The translations under genes and the position numbers were made by a program. Shown here piece by piece: positions 41,006-53,130 of a stretch of DNA of 64,000 nucleotides (the first letter of the stretch is position 1; every line of letters begins with the position of its first letter). Source of the DNA: Punica granatum (lineage: Eukaryota > Streptophyta > Magnoliopsida > Myrtales > Lythraceae). The stretch is taken from assembly GCF_007655135.1 (NCBI RefSeq), contig NC_045128.1:4278001-4342000 (forward strand), given 5' to 3'. The notes under the pieces are model-generated. The model did no database searches and was not told the DNA's origin. It saw nothing but the letters and a program-made list of their open reading frames with translations.

Positions 41006-43911
41006 TTACTCAAAGCTCGAAGATCGGCTCCATCTTCCATTCATGTACTCCTCCACAAAGAGAATATTGCTCCGCTGCTCCAAGCTACTAAATGATGTGA
41101 AATCATCGCATATATCGAGCAGTGCGAGGCCCAAATGAGAAGCTGCACACGATTCAGGATAAACCTCATCGTCGTGATTATCCTCTGTACTTTCTGAACC
41201 ATCCAAATTCATCGTGCTGAAGCTGACCATTGGGTCCATATCGCATTCTCCTCTTAGGATCTTCAGAATCTACAGAAAATGAATCGGAAAAAAAATAAGA
41301 ACTTACTATAGCCGAGATCTATGCAATGAAACATCTGTCGCTTGTGATTTTGTTACCTGGTTTATACTTGGACGAAGACGAGCTGCCTGCGTGAGGCAAA
41401 GGGTAGCTGCAAGGACCATTCTCCTCAGCTCAACTTCATTGATATCACCATCGAGCCTTGGATCTAAAATGCCTTTGATGTCTCCACTCTCAATAATCGG
41501 CTTTGCCTGAGCTCAGTAGTACTCGAGAATTACAGGTAGTTCGCTGGACCGTAATCATAATACATTTCAAAGTTTGTGTATGTAGAAAAGATATATCTTA
41601 ATTAGTGCACACTTACCCACATGATCAAGCTTTCCTGTCCCTTTGAAGCCTCAGAGCTGATGGGTTTCCTTCCTGATAAAAGCTCGAGAAGGACCACGCC
41701 GAAGGAGTAAACGTCGATCCTATCGCTAACTTTGCCGGACATAAAGTATTCGGGGGCAAGATACCCGAACGTTCCCACCAAGTCGACTTCCAGGAATAGC
41801 GAATCTGTTGGGGCCCACATTGCAAGCCCGAAGTCCGATAACTTCCACAGAGAGAAAAATCAGTCAGTACATTTCAAGTCCTAAAAGTTATTTTACGTAT
41901 TTCAGTTAACATAAGCATGATAACAAAGATCATACCTTTGGTTCAAAGTCATCTGTCAGAAGAATATTCGAAGACTTGACATCACGATGAATAACAGGCC
42001 GGGAAATTTCATTGTGAAGGTAGTTCAGTGCTTCAGCGACTCTGAGGGCTATGTTGTATCGTGCCTTCCATAGCAATCCACATTCGTTCTCTCCATTGCC
42101 TGTTTCACACTTTGAAGTTCCGATGAGCAACTAATATTACTAATATTCGTTTCGGAAATAGACGCTAACGTTAAATAGATGTAGTACCGTGCAGGTTCTC
42201 TTCCAAGCTTCCCTTTGGAAAGAAATCATAGATAGAGAAGAGATTATCGTTTTGAATGCAGATCCCGTGCAGGGGAATAATGAATCTGTGCTTCAGTGAG
42301 GAAATAATATCTACTTCAAGGGCAAAATCTCTTCGTGATTCTTTGGTCGACTTCAGAACCTTCACAGCCACTTCACTGCCGTCTGAGAGGGTTCCCCTAT
42401 ACACCCGATTAGACCCTCCTTTCCCGATCAGATTTTCTGTTCACAAGAGAGTGTGATCATAAGGTGAATGTGGAAACACTGGTAAAATCTTGAAACTTAT
42501 GAAGGCTCCAATTGCGATAATAGTTAGTGTTTGACTGGGATGTTATAGCGTTCGAACCTGAGGAGAACTGAGAAGTTGATTTGCGTAGTACTTCAAAATT
42601 GACCCAAGCAAAATCGGAGGTCTTTCTGTTGATGAGAAGATCCATCTGCTTTGATAGCTCGTCTTGCGCAGAGAAGTTGTTAGTATGGATATTTCCAAAT
42701 CCAGAATTGCTTGAGATGTTTCTCGGTGTTGCTGAGATGTGTTGGGACCGATCCGGCAAGCTCATTGCCCACTGAACCACAGAAATGTTCCTTCGACCCA
42801 CTGCTGCTGGAGTTTGCAAAGCAGCCGTTCTGAGTAAAGGCCATCCCGGCCTTGAATCCAACTGGTCCCCGCTACATTCTGAGATAGATACTGATGAAAT
42901 CCTTGTGCTCCCATAAACAGCGCTTTTGCTTGGCATTGGATTATCCCGGAAACTAAAATTTAATTCGGAACTCGAATCCTCGGTCTCTGTCTCTGATTCA
43001 GCGAACTCAGATTGGCTCTCCTTGGAAGAAGTTGTATACAGGCTTGGTCTCGGATCTTGGAAAACACCTAAAGCAAGTATGAACCAAATCAAGCACACTC
43101 TAAAAAATTACGAGCCGACGTTTTCCCCGAAGATGAAAAACAGATCGAGACCTGTAAGTTGATTATGGCCAAACCTCCTGAAGACGATCTTCCCATTGTG
43201 GATGGCCAATACGTCGGTCGATAAGGGCAGTCTCTTGGCACAATACTTTGCTGTTCCTGTTGGTATCCTGAATCAAAAATCTGTTTTTAGAGTCGATCAT
43301 TAAAAAAAAAGAAAAAGTCAAGACATTTGAAGCTATTGACTGAAGCTCTGTTTGGTTCTTTTTTATCATACCCGAAGGCACTGTGCTTGTCTATCCCAAC
43401 AAGAAGGGCGGCAGCTGCAACCTTCTTTGCCTCTCGAACTAGAGCTCGTCTTATCGAACTTGTGCATAGAATGTGACCTTTAAGTTGAACCTGGAAATTA
43501 GGATAAAAAAGAGAATCAATTATCGGCTAATGGCCCATTTCTCTTTCGGATCCGACGGGGGAAGGATTTTACCTTCTTAACGTTGCATAGGCCCTCATAA
43601 ACCTCCAAGTAGCTATCCAGCAGGGATTGCCCTTGTAAAGCGTGATCTGTATCGACACACCAACATGTTATCCACAAAAGCAAAGCAGTTTTATCTAAGC
43701 CCAGCAGTCCGGCACAACCATTACCTGAACCTCGACAACAGACGTGAAGAGCAACAACCCGGTCCCCCGGGTCGGCCACTTTCACGAGAGCCCAGTTGAG
43801 CAGCTCCCTGCTCCGGCTATCAAACCGAATCCCGACCAGCACGCACTTCTTCTGCTCCCCCTCCTCCGCCACGGCCTTAACTTGCTCGAAAACCGTCATC
43901 TTACTTCCCAC
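41006..43911 (-). CDS. receptor-like cytoplasmic kinase with N-terminal universal-stress-protein domain
   Basis: Ten exons on the minus strand: 43911-43725, 43646-43573, 43490-43372, 43267-43152, 43067-42558, 42436-42188, 42099-41936, 41841-41617, 41506-41357 and 41269-41006. All borders are GT-AG and the frame is kept, giving 685 residues. The N-terminal part (about 1-165) is a USP/adenine-nucleotide alpha-hydrolase-like domain ([23 protein letters not shown]). A Ser-rich linker follows. The kinase has the glycine loop [11 protein letters not shown], the VAVKVLK lysine, [17 protein letters not shown] and APEY, so it looks catalytically complete and of the RD type. It resembles the Arabidopsis RLCK-VI kinases At4g35030 and At2g16750. 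The substrate is unknown. There is no signal peptide or membrane segment. Confidence 0.93.
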
Positions 43912-45410
43912 TCTCAGCTAATGAAGGGTGGCAGGGCAGTAGATGTCTGAGCTCTTGCAGCAGCCTCAAAAGGCCAAGCTCTCAATAGCTTGGTGACCAC
44001 TCAAGCATAGAATTATAATTATATAAGGAAATTAATTGAATTTATGGTTTTTATAAAATAAAGGTTGCCCCCTAATCGGACTTCCTCAAATAGATCCAAA
44101 AACCACACAGACCCCAAGAAAATTCTCATTCTCCGGCCCCTCTAAGAGAAGACAGAAGAAGAAGAAGACCCACAAGGAATTAGAAGCTTGTTTCAACGGT
44201 TCAAACCTCAAGATCTGCAGCATATAGTAAACAAATCCATTAAAATACAGTCAAGGAGCTCTGAATCCAACAAGGGGCTGAGCAGAACAAGACAACATGA
44301 CTGTACCTAAACCATCTTCTCGGTTCCATCCCCCAACATGTTCTTTTAAAAAAACAAAGCTTTTTTGCCGCCAAATTACATCGACCCACCTAACAGCAAC
44401 TAATTTCAGGGCTCATTATCCATAATATATATATGTGTGTGTGTGTGTGTGGAAGATCAAGAGTTGGTTGAGGATTGAGACAATGTTAATGTCGACTTGA
44501 GCAAAAGAGGCCAACAAAAAGATAATCGGTCATTCACCCCCAAAAAAAAAAAAGAAAAGAAAAAAGATGATCGATCGTGTAAAAGGAAAGTGTCGGTGAG
44601 CATAAAAAAGAGTGGAAAAAAAATAGTGGGAATTAATTCAAATATTGAAAATGGAAAAATCAAAAAGAAGTTTGAGAAAGCCAAAGTTCGGTTGGGGGCC
44701 CGGTCAGAAAACCGGCAATTTTCGCGGGAAACCCATGATATCCGGTTGTCCTCGATGCCCGGTTATTGGGTCTTGGAATGCTCCAACCGGCTATTGCGGG
44801 TTGACCAACTGATTGTTCATCTTCATTTATATTTTTATCCTTACTTATCCATTTTTTAGTGTTAATTTTTTAATTGGTCGAACTACCCGAGTGAAAAGTT
44901 GTGGTGCAATTGATAACAATGCACGTAATGGATCAATTTTTACCTGTATTTCAATGGTTTGAAACTTACTTGAAACACTTCTTGATTAAGGTAAGTCGAT
45001 ATTTGAATATGGATTAGTTTCAGTCAATATGAATAAAATATAGGTTCTAATTGGATGGTCTAATACTTTGCGTAAACTAACAGCTTTTAGTGTTCGATTC
45101 TCGTTCTTCAGTTATTTTTTTGTGCTCATTTTATTTTCATTCTCCTATGGCATTTACTAAATTTATCTCATGTATCTTAAAAAAGAAAGGAAAAAATATA
45201 TTTACAATATATATATATATATATTTGTTTTCTTTTTTTGGGTAAATGAGAACTTAATTATCTTCTTGGAGGTTCTTCCTTTTTGAAGGAAAGTGGGCAG
45301 AAAGGAAGGATCAACCGAAGCAAAGGTTGACCCGAAATGAATTGATCATTCGTTAATGTTTCTTACTTTACTTCCATGACACTGATTAGTGGAATCTTAT
45401 CAGGACCTCT
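43912..45410. other. kinase upstream region and spacer
   Basis: Contains the 5' side of the kinase gene, a TG microsatellite (about 44433-44451), Lys-rich open frames driven by A-rich sequence, and an AT run at about 45208-45224. No further gene is supportable. Confidence 0.55.
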
Positions 45411-45415
45411 AGTAC

Positions 45416-45661
45416 TATTACAGTTGTACAATTACTAGTTTAGTATCTTAATATTACTAGTATCTCGTATTTTTGTATAGCATCTTTATTTTAGGCTATA
45501 TATCCTGCCTTTCTCTATAAGTCTAGAACTTTCTTCTTACAGCTGAATGTATTTTGCTCATATAAGAGATTCCTCTAGTGAATGAAATAATATCGAGGAT
45601 TTGCAGACAATAGCAGCACCTCTCTCTTTTGGTCCCATCACCTTCTCTCTTGGTTTCAACA
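45416..45661 (+). repeat. 5' LTR of the copia element
   Basis: 246 bp, beginning TATTACAG and ending TTTCAACA. A TATA-like CTATAAG lies near 45516. It differs from the 3' LTR by one G/A and one T/G change. The first two bases are TA in place of the usual TG. Confidence 0.95.
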
Positions 45662-45673
45662 TGGTATCAGAGA
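45662..45673 (+). promoter_or_regulatory. copia primer binding site
   Basis: TGGTATCAGAG directly follows the 5' LTR. This is the complement of the 3' end of initiator tRNA-Met, the usual primer of copia elements. Confidence 0.9.
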
Positions 45674-45756
45674 AGTGAAGCCTAAGGGCCGTGTGGTTGA
45701 ATTACAATCACATTCTCAATCTCGGCAAATCAGTCAAGCCGACTCCTTAATCAACC

Positions 45757-48700
45757 ATGTCTGGAGGAAATACAAATACAGCTGCTCTCCCTCCTGCAGG
45801 AACCGTTCAGGTCGAAGCTGCACCACTTCCAGCAGCGCCTGCAGCAACTTTGGTGTCTCCATACACCGTAACTTCAGCTGATGGATCAGTTTTGCGACTC
45901 ACTGAGTGCAAACTGAATGGAGAAAACTACCTTACCTGGTCTCGACTGATGCGGATTGCTCTCCGTGCTAAGAACAAGGTAGGGTTTATCGATGGAACTT
46001 TACCTGAGCCTGCAGATGGTGACCCCAACAAGCCATTATGGTTGATGGCGAATTCTCTGGTAGTTACATGGATGATAAACTCATTAGAAAAGGACTTGCA
46101 ACCGAGCATAGCATGCATTGAGAATGCTCGGATCCTTTGGGAAGATTTGAGGCAACGTTTTGCTCAGGGAAACGAGACACGGATTTACCAACTGAAGAGC
46201 GAGGTATATGCATATCGGCAGGAAGGGAAATTGGTGGCCGAGTACTATGGGTCCCTTAAGGGGCTTTGGGATGAACTAGACAATCTCCTTGAGTCTATGA
46301 CCTGCTCCTGTGCGTGTGTTTGTGGAGCAGCACATAATCGATTGGGACTGAGAGAAAGGGAGAAAGCTCATCAGTTTCTCATGGGATTAAATCCCGAGTT
46401 TGCTACGGTTCGTTCCAGCATACTTAGCATGGATCCTTTTCCTAACCTTAATCATGTTTATCAGATGGTCTGTCAGGATGAGCGACAAAGGACCATAGTT
46501 CGTTCCCAGGAGACACAAAGACAGGAAGCTACTGCGTTTGCCGTAAAGGCAGTAGATGATGGCAGACCTGTAACGCAGCAAGGTGGAAACCGACCCCATT
46601 GCGACTACTGCAATCGAATTGGGCATACAAGGAGCACCTGTTATAAACTGAATGGGCGTCCAACGAACTCGGATGGACATCAAAATTCTGGTGGCTGGGA
46701 CAGTCAGTATAAAGCAGGAAATTCGAAAGGATCGAGAGGGGGTTTCGATAAGAAGCATCACGGTTTTCAAGGGAAAAGGCCTGGAGCTGGTTTCAATCAA
46801 GCAAATGCGGTACAAACAGTGACTCAATCGTCTCCAACGTTGCCATTTTCCGAAGAACAAATTCAACGGCTACTCAGTCTAGTCGGGCCTGATGAAGAGG
46901 GTGAAAACCAGACCGGTAATCGATTTAATTTTATATCTTGCAATGAGACATGGATTATTGACACCGGAGCCTCTAGACACATGACTGGTTGTTCTCGTTT
47001 CTTATTTGGCTCATCAATTTTGCGAGACGATTCACCCGTTTTTATTCCAAACGGAAAATCAGTTCAGGCTACACATACTGGCAATGTGCACATTGGAGGC
47101 AATTTCGTATTGTCTAAAGTCCTGCTTGTTCCAGATTTCGATTGCAATCTCATATTTGTTGCGCGGCTTTCAGAAGAAATGAATTGCCATATAATATTTT
47201 CCTCTGACTTATGCATTATTCAGGACCGCGTGTCGAGGAAGATGATTGGAGTAGGTGAGCTCCATGGGGGAGTCTATCTTTTGCGATATATTGCTCAAAC
47301 TCGTGAAGTTAATAAGGTGGCGGTAGTAAGAGAGAATGATGTGTGGCACAAAAGATTGGGACATCCATCTCCCCGTATCGTTATTCCCGGTTTATTGTTG
47401 AAGAATGATATGAATAAAGATTGTGAGGTTTGTCATAAAGCCAAGCAAACTAGATCTAAATTCCCGAGTAGTTTTAATAAAGCGAGCTCTATTTTTCAAT
47501 TGGTGCATGTTGATATATGGGGTGCTTATAGAGTTTGTTCTCATTCGGGTGCATATTATTTTTTAACTATAGTCGATGACTTCAGTAGAGGCTTGTGGGT
47601 TTATTTGATGCGAGACAAGTCAGAGGCAAAACGGCATTTAATGAATTTTTCCAATCTCGTGCAAAATCAATTTGATACAAATGTGAAGATAATTCGAAGC
47701 GACAATGGGTCGGAGTTTCTGTCTCGAGACATGCAAGAATACTATTCACAGAAGGGAATTATTCATCAAACTTCATGTGTTGACACTCCTCAACAAAATG
47801 GGCGAGTTGAGCGAAAGCATCGACATCTCCTAAATGTTGCACGGGCATTACTTATTCAAGCCTCTTTACCGGGAAAATTTTGGGGGGAGTGTATTTTATC
47901 GGCGGCTTATTTGATCAACATCACGCCTACTCCAATATTATCCGGGAAAAGTCCACACGAAGTATTATTTGGCAAGATTCCTATCTATTCACACATGAGA
48001 GTGTTCGGCTCTCTCTGTTATGCGCAAATAAGACCACCACCTACGGACAAGTTCAAGGAACGAGCACGGAGATGTATTTTTGTGGGATATCCCCATGGCA
48101 AGAAGGGATGGCGTGTCTATGATTTAAAGACCAAAGAATTTTTCGTCTCAAGAGATGTCAGTTTTTACGAGAATACGTTTCCTTACGAAGCCTCGGGAAC
48201 AAATGGAACGGAAATGGGCACACCACTGCACTGGGAAGAAGAATACATTGCGGGCCAGCATGATGAAATCCACAGTCCATTATATAAAGTCGGTGTGGGA
48301 GGCCTAGAAGAGAGCCCAATAGGGCCGATTGACAGTCCAGTGGGTCACATAATTCCGGATCCAGCTTCTCCGGGCGGCGTCTCCTCTTCGTCCGAGAAGA
48401 CCAATCCGCTGCAGGAATTCGGCCCAAGCTCAATACAGAAGCCAGGTCCAGCTTCTCCGGGTGACGTCTCCTCCTCATCTGGAAAGCCCAATCAGTTGCA
48501 GGGATTCGGCCCAAGCTCATTTCAGAAGCCAGCCCATTCTCCATTAAATGCAGATAGGAACTCTGCTCAATCTCCTCCATCACCGGACTTCACAGGGGAG
48601 CTCGACCTAAATCCAAGATCACCATCAGACATAATTTCAGAGGATGCTTCCATCTTACGACGATCAAATCGAATACGTAGGCCGCCTTTATTCCTCAAGG

Positions 48701-50391
48701 ATTATGTATGTCATACGGCAATGATCGAGTCTTCCTCTCTTTGCTTAACCGAATCTCAGAATTCTTCAGGTACACCGTATCCTCTCCGCAACTATTTATC
48801 ATATACGGGTGCTACCAATAAATACATATCGTTTCTTGCCACTTTAGATTTAGATGTCGAACCTCGTTCATATAGAGAGGCTGCTCGTGACCCGCGATGG
48901 CAAGCGGCTATGGCAGAGGAACTCCGAGCACTTGAACTCAACGGTACTTGGACTATGAGTAATTTACCCCCGAGGAAGAAACCTGTTGATTGTAAATGGG
49001 TCTACAAAATTAAGCGTCATGCTGATGGGTCTATTGAGAGATATAAAGCCCGCCTCGTAGCTAAAGGATTCGCGCAAGTAGAAGGAGTTGACTTTAGTGA
49101 GACTTTTGCTCCTGTTGCCAAACTTGTGACAGTTAGATGCTTCCTTGCTGTTGCTGTTATGAAGAAATGGGAAATCCATCAGATGGATGTGCATAATGCC
49201 TTCCTTCATGGTGATCTGCACGAGGAAGTTTATATGTCAGTTCCACCTGGTCTCTCTGCTACTCGACCAGGACAAGTATGTCGACTTCTTAAATCTCTCT
49301 ATGGCTTACGACAGGCTTCCAGGAATTGGTTTTCCAAATTAGCAGACGCCTTATTTGCATATGGATTTAGGCAGTCCGGAGCTGATCATTCTCTTTTTAC
49401 TTACTCTAAAGATAGTATCTTCATTGCCGTCCTCGTCTATGTAGACGATTTATTAGTCGCCGGGAATTCACCTGCTCATTGTACCTCGTTCAAAAGGTAC
49501 CTCAGTTCTTGCTTTCGTATTAAGGACTTAGGCACTTTACGGTATTTCCTTGGCATAGAAGTGTCTCGTATGGATTCAGGGTTGTTTCTTTGTCAACGGA
49601 AGTATGCCATTGACATTTTGTCTGAGTGTGGAATGCTTGATTCTCGTCCTTCTAGTTTTCCTATGGAGCAGAATCATCGACTTTCCTCCGATTCCGGTGC
49701 CCTGCTTACTGATCCAGGACAGTATCGTCGACTTGTTGGGCGTCTTCTCTATCTCACTATCACGAGGCCAGAAATCACCTACTCTGTCCAGATCCTATCG
49801 CAGTTTATGCAGACACCTCGTCAAGATCATTGGGACGCAGCTACTCGTGTCCTTCGTTACATTAAACAATCACCAGGGCAAGGAATCTTTATTCATCCAA
49901 AGTCATTGGAACTAGCTGCATTCTGTGATTCTGATTGGGCTAGTTGCCCTATGACCCGGCGTTCTATAACTGGCTACTTCATAACTATTGGAGGTAGTCC
50001 CATCTCTTGGAAAACAAAGAAGCAAACCACTGTTTCGCGTTCTTCTGCTGAAGCGGAATATAGGGCCATGGCTGCTACTGTTAGTGAGATCATCTGGCTA
50101 CGTAACTTATTATCGTCTCTTGGTGTCATTTTTCCTCGACCTACTCAACTATTTTGCGATAATCAGGCAGCACTTCACATTGCTGCCAATCCAGTCTTTC
50201 ATGAACGTACGAAGCACATTGAGATCGATTGTCATTTCATCCGTGACCATATTAAGAACAATGTCATCACTACTGCACACGTCTCCACGAAACATCAATT
50301 GGCAGACTTGTTCACTAAGGCATTGGGGCGGGACCGTTTTCTGTTCCTTCTCGGCAAGTTGGGTGTTCGTAATCCTCACGCACCAACTTGA
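45757..50391 (+). CDS. copia Gag-Pol polyprotein (1544 residues)
   Basis: One open frame without stops or shifts carries the copia domain order. The gag region (UBN2-like) is followed by a CCHC zinc knuckle (CDYCNRIGHTRSTC, about residue 280), the aspartic protease DTGA (about 402), the GAG-pre-integrase HKRLGH motif (about 530) and the integrase core beginning at HVDIWG (about 584). The reverse transcriptase has the YVDD box (about 1227) and the RNase H has DSDWA (about 1390). Integrase before reverse transcriptase distinguishes copia from gypsy. It encodes everything needed for transposition. A linker between integrase and reverse transcriptase contains two copies of a roughly 33-residue Pro/Ser-rich repeat (about 48360-48540). 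Confidence 0.97.
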   Translation: MSGGNTNTAALPPAGTVQVEAAPLPAAPAATLVSPYTVTSADGSVLRLTECKLNGENYLTWSRLMRIALRAKNKVGFIDGTLPEPADGDPNKPLWLMANSLVVTWMINSLEKDLQPSIACIENARILWEDLRQRFAQGNETRIYQLKSEVYAYRQEGKLVAEYYGSLKGLWDELDNLLESMTCSCACVCGAAHNRLGLREREKAHQFLMGLNPEFATVRSSILSMDPFPNLNHVYQMVCQDERQRTIVRSQETQRQEATAFAVKAVDDGRPVTQQGGNRPHCDYCNRIGHTRSTCYKLNGRPTNSDGHQNSGGWDSQYKAGNSKGSRGGFDKKHHGFQGKRPGAGFNQANAVQTVTQSSPTLPFSEEQIQRLLSLVGPDEEGENQTGNRFNFISCNETWIIDTGASRHMTGCSRFLFGSSILRDDSPVFIPNGKSVQATHTGNVHIGGNFVLSKVLLVPDFDCNLIFVARLSEEMNCHIIFSSDLCIIQDRVSRKMIGVGELHGGVYLLRYIAQTREVNKVAVVRENDVWHKRLGHPSPRIVIPGLLLKNDMNKDCEVCHKAKQTRSKFPSSFNKASSIFQLVHVDIWGAYRVCSHSGAYYFLTIVDDFSRGLWVYLMRDKSEAKRHLMNFSNLVQNQFDTNVKIIRSDNGSEFLSRDMQEYYSQKGIIHQTSCVDTPQQNGRVERKHRHLLNVARALLIQASLPGKFWGECILSAAYLINITPTPILSGKSPHEVLFGKIPIYSHMRVFGSLCYAQIRPPPTDKFKERARRCIFVGYPHGKKGWRVYDLKTKEFFVSRDVSFYENTFPYEASGTNGTEMGTPLHWEEEYIAGQHDEIHSPLYKVGVGGLEESPIGPIDSPVGHIIPDPASPGGVSSSSEKTNPLQEFGPSSIQKPGPASPGDVSSSSGKPNQLQGFGPSSFQKPAHSPLNADRNSAQSPPSPDFTGELDLNPRSPSDIISEDASILRRSNRIRRPPLFLKDYVCHTAMIESSSLCLTESQNSSGTPYPLRNYLSYTGATNKYISFLATLDLDVEPRSYREAARDPRWQAAMAEELRALELNGTWTMSNLPPRKKPVDCKWVYKIKRHADGSIERYKARLVAKGFAQVEGVDFSETFAPVAKLVTVRCFLAVAVMKKWEIHQMDVHNAFLHGDLHEEVYMSVPPGLSATRPGQVCRLLKSLYGLRQASRNWFSKLADALFAYGFRQSGADHSLFTYSKDSIFIAVLVYVDDLLVAGNSPAHCTSFKRYLSSCFRIKDLGTLRYFLGIEVSRMDSGLFLCQRKYAIDILSECGMLDSRPSSFPMEQNHRLSSDSGALLTDPGQYRRLVGRLLYLTITRPEITYSVQILSQFMQTPRQDHWDAATRVLRYIKQSPGQGIFIHPKSLELAAFCDSDWASCPMTRRSITGYFITIGGSPISWKTKKQTTVSRSSAEAEYRAMAATVSEIIWLRNLLSSLGVIFPRPTQLFCDNQAALHIAANPVFHERTKHIEIDCHFIRDHIKNNVITTAHVSTKHQLADLFTKALGRDRFLFLLGKLGVRNPHAPT

Positions 50392-50398
50392 AGGGGGG
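50391..50398 (+). promoter_or_regulatory. copia polypurine tract
   Basis: AAGGGGGG directly before the 3' LTR, the primer for plus-strand DNA synthesis. It begins within a base of the gag-pol stop codon. Confidence 0.85.
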
Positions 50399-50644
50399 TA
50401 TTACAGTTGTACAATTACTAGTTTAGTATCTTAATATTACTAGTATCTCGTATTTTTGTATAACATCTTTATTTTAGGCTAGATATCCTGCCTTTCTCTA
50501 TAAGTCTAGAACTTTCTTCTTACAGCTGAATGTATTTTGCTCATATAAGAGATTCCTCTAGTGAATGAAATAATATCGAGGATTTGCAGACAATAGCAGC
50601 ACCTCTCTCTTTTGGTCCCATCACCTTCTCTCTTGGTTTCAACA
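50399..50644 (+). repeat. 3' LTR of the copia element
   Basis: 246 bp, the same length and termini as the 5' LTR, with two substitutions. Confidence 0.95.
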
Positions 50645-50649
50645 AGTAC

Positions 50650-52721
50650 GGGGGGCCGCCATCTCTTCAGCCCTACACGATCGGGGGGCCAACCCTAACG
50701 AAGCAACAGTACAGCAACCGGCAACGTTTTAAAAAATGTAACTAGTATGAGAGACGTACACATCCATGAAAGATCAAGGAAGGTGCATCCTGCAGCATCT
50801 TTGAAGGTAAAATTAGATTGGGTGATGGAAGAATATATGCTATGGCCTGGCCCTTCAAGAAAAGGCAGCAGTTGGGTTTTCTTTTGTTGGCAACATAAAC
50901 GTGGTCTGCCCGCCATCGGGTCAAACTTTTCAAGATAAGGACCTTATTATAAAAAAAATATATATAGTATTTGGTATCCTGTTTGGACGTTAAGAACAAG
51001 GACGTGGCTGTTGGGAATTGGGATGCTTCTACTCATATATATATATATATATATTATGTATGTATGTAAATTTATATGTAAGTTATAAAGTATGTGACGT
51101 GATCATATAAATATATGTGTGCTGGGTCATTATATAGATAAGAAGAACAATTATTGTATTATTGTATAGGAAAATATGTCAAATTAGGTATGTGCAGTTA
51201 TCAATAGAAGAGAATTTAAAATGGAAATTTAAGTAAAAGAAATTAATAACAGATCGTATTTTCTGATATTAAATTTCTTTTCATTTGGTTTAATCCCATT
51301 CAACAAGGGATGAGCTGAGACTGAGCTTTTAGTTCCGTCCTCTTCTATATTTTTGGCTGGTCGGCCGGAAGATCAGACTTAAATGGATAATTAGGATTGG
51401 ATTATTTGACATGTTAGCAAAACTTCACCGCCCCTTTTCCTGGACTATCCTTGATCTCTCGATGCTATCGGATTAACAACGATCCCCAACCCTTCAATGT
51501 TGATATGACGGTTCAAAAAGACCAAGGAATTGTTTGGGAGAAACTTTCAATTTGTTAATTGAGAGTAGATCAACCATAATTTGCAAAAACAATTGATCAA
51601 TTATAAGAAACTCAATGCACTCAATGATTTGAAGGTCCTTTGAATACATAAAAGATGGAATGACATCAAAATAATTCGCGCAATTAAATTCGGATTAATT
51701 GGTTCACTCAAAAAAAAATTGGGTTCATTGGTTGGATGTCCTTGTTCTTTGATATTGTAATAAGTCATACGTAGAGAACCACTAAGATTAGTAAACTAAT
51801 GAAATTTAATTTGTGGTCCAAAAAGCAGCCCTTAGGGACCTCAACTATCAAATCTCTTTGTAATTAATTAATTAAATTAAATTAATTATAATCTTATGAT
51901 TTATTATGTGGTAGCCTAAGGTCAAAATTGGGTGTTTCCAAGACCATAGTCCAATTTAATATTATTGGAAGATTAACTTGGCGGACACTTAACTCCACAC
52001 CATGCCGTAGAAACTAGAAAGGCCCATGTGAATTTTGCTTGCAATTTGTGGTAGAGGACGATATATGGGATAAGACGAATAAGTTAATTCAATCATTGAA
52101 GATAAAATTATGTCAAGAGTTTTTTTTTTCTCGGCAATCAATAAATGCCTAATGATAACAAAAAAAAGAAAAAGGTATATAGTAAAATGAACTATAAAGA
52201 CAGAAAAATACAGAAAATTCACCAAAATTACTGAACAGATCTTAATAAATAATTTTTTTTTATAAATTTCCAAAAAAATAAATTATGGAAAACAATACAG
52301 TTTATACTTTTCTGTATTAATTCTTATCGTTTGAGAAATGGATTTAGATACTTCTATAAGAAGGGAAGACTTTCAGTGCCAATCGAGAAGTGCCCCCACG
52401 CAATCCGTCGAATATGTACTTATAACTAACATGATTGTTATGAAATTGATTAAAAAATATTTTTTTATTTCGGTAGGAGAAAATAATTATTTAGGTCTCT
52501 TATTATATATGACGTCAAACCTATAGCTGTTTAACATTACCAATCCTAAATAAAAGAGCAACTTTACTTTGATAAGCCCAGGTATTATTTGATCCCTAAA
52601 GTGTTCTAATCAAAATATTTTTGACAATTACATATATATATATATATATATGTAAACAACTCTTGCAAACCTTTTTTTCCGATTACAAGTGAGGCTTATG
52701 CATCTATTACGGTAAAATGGA
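50650..52721. other. intergenic, no gene seen
   Basis: Contains an AT microsatellite (about 51036-51054) and another at about 52631-52652. Short open frames have no domains. The 72-bp segment at 52318-52389 is the probable source of a templated insertion at 53131-53202. Confidence 0.55.
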
Positions 52722-53130
52722 AATTTTAAGAGTTAATAAAGGACGCGGATAGTCCATAATAAGTATCGAATCTAATTTTTTTTTGGTTATCAGTGTGCCA
52801 TTATGTTATATTCTTTTTGATCGGCTCTTGCTAATTTAATAGCAAGAGCTTCATGATTTCTTAAACGCTACCTATAGCAAATCTCAACCGAGACTCGATG
52901 GTCATAGAAGGGAATGATCTTTAATATGATCATTGCGTTTGGTAACGAAATTAAGTTTGATTTGATTTTGATAAGATGAAAATAAAAGTAGTTGGAAAAA
53001 GTATGTGAGAATTTGAAGAATAAAATAAAAAATAACGATTGTGTTGTTAAACTGATGAAAAAGTATTGAAATTGAGGAAAAAATGTAGAATAGTTGAGAG
53101 AATTTAGTATTAAAAAATTAACTATAATAA

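Larger units (their letters stand above)
45411..50649 (+). mobile_element. intact Ty1/copia retrotransposon, 5229 bp plus target duplications
   Basis: The element spans 45416-50644, with a perfect 5-bp target duplication AGTAC at 45411-45415 and 50645-50649. Its two LTRs are 246 bp each and differ at only two positions. A primer binding site, one uninterrupted gag-pol frame and a polypurine tract are all present. It looks recently inserted and structurally complete. Confidence 0.97.

Noticed and set aside
44497..44859. 120-residue Lys-rich open frame
   Set aside because: The Lys-rich start is produced by A-rich DNA. There are no domains and no splice context.
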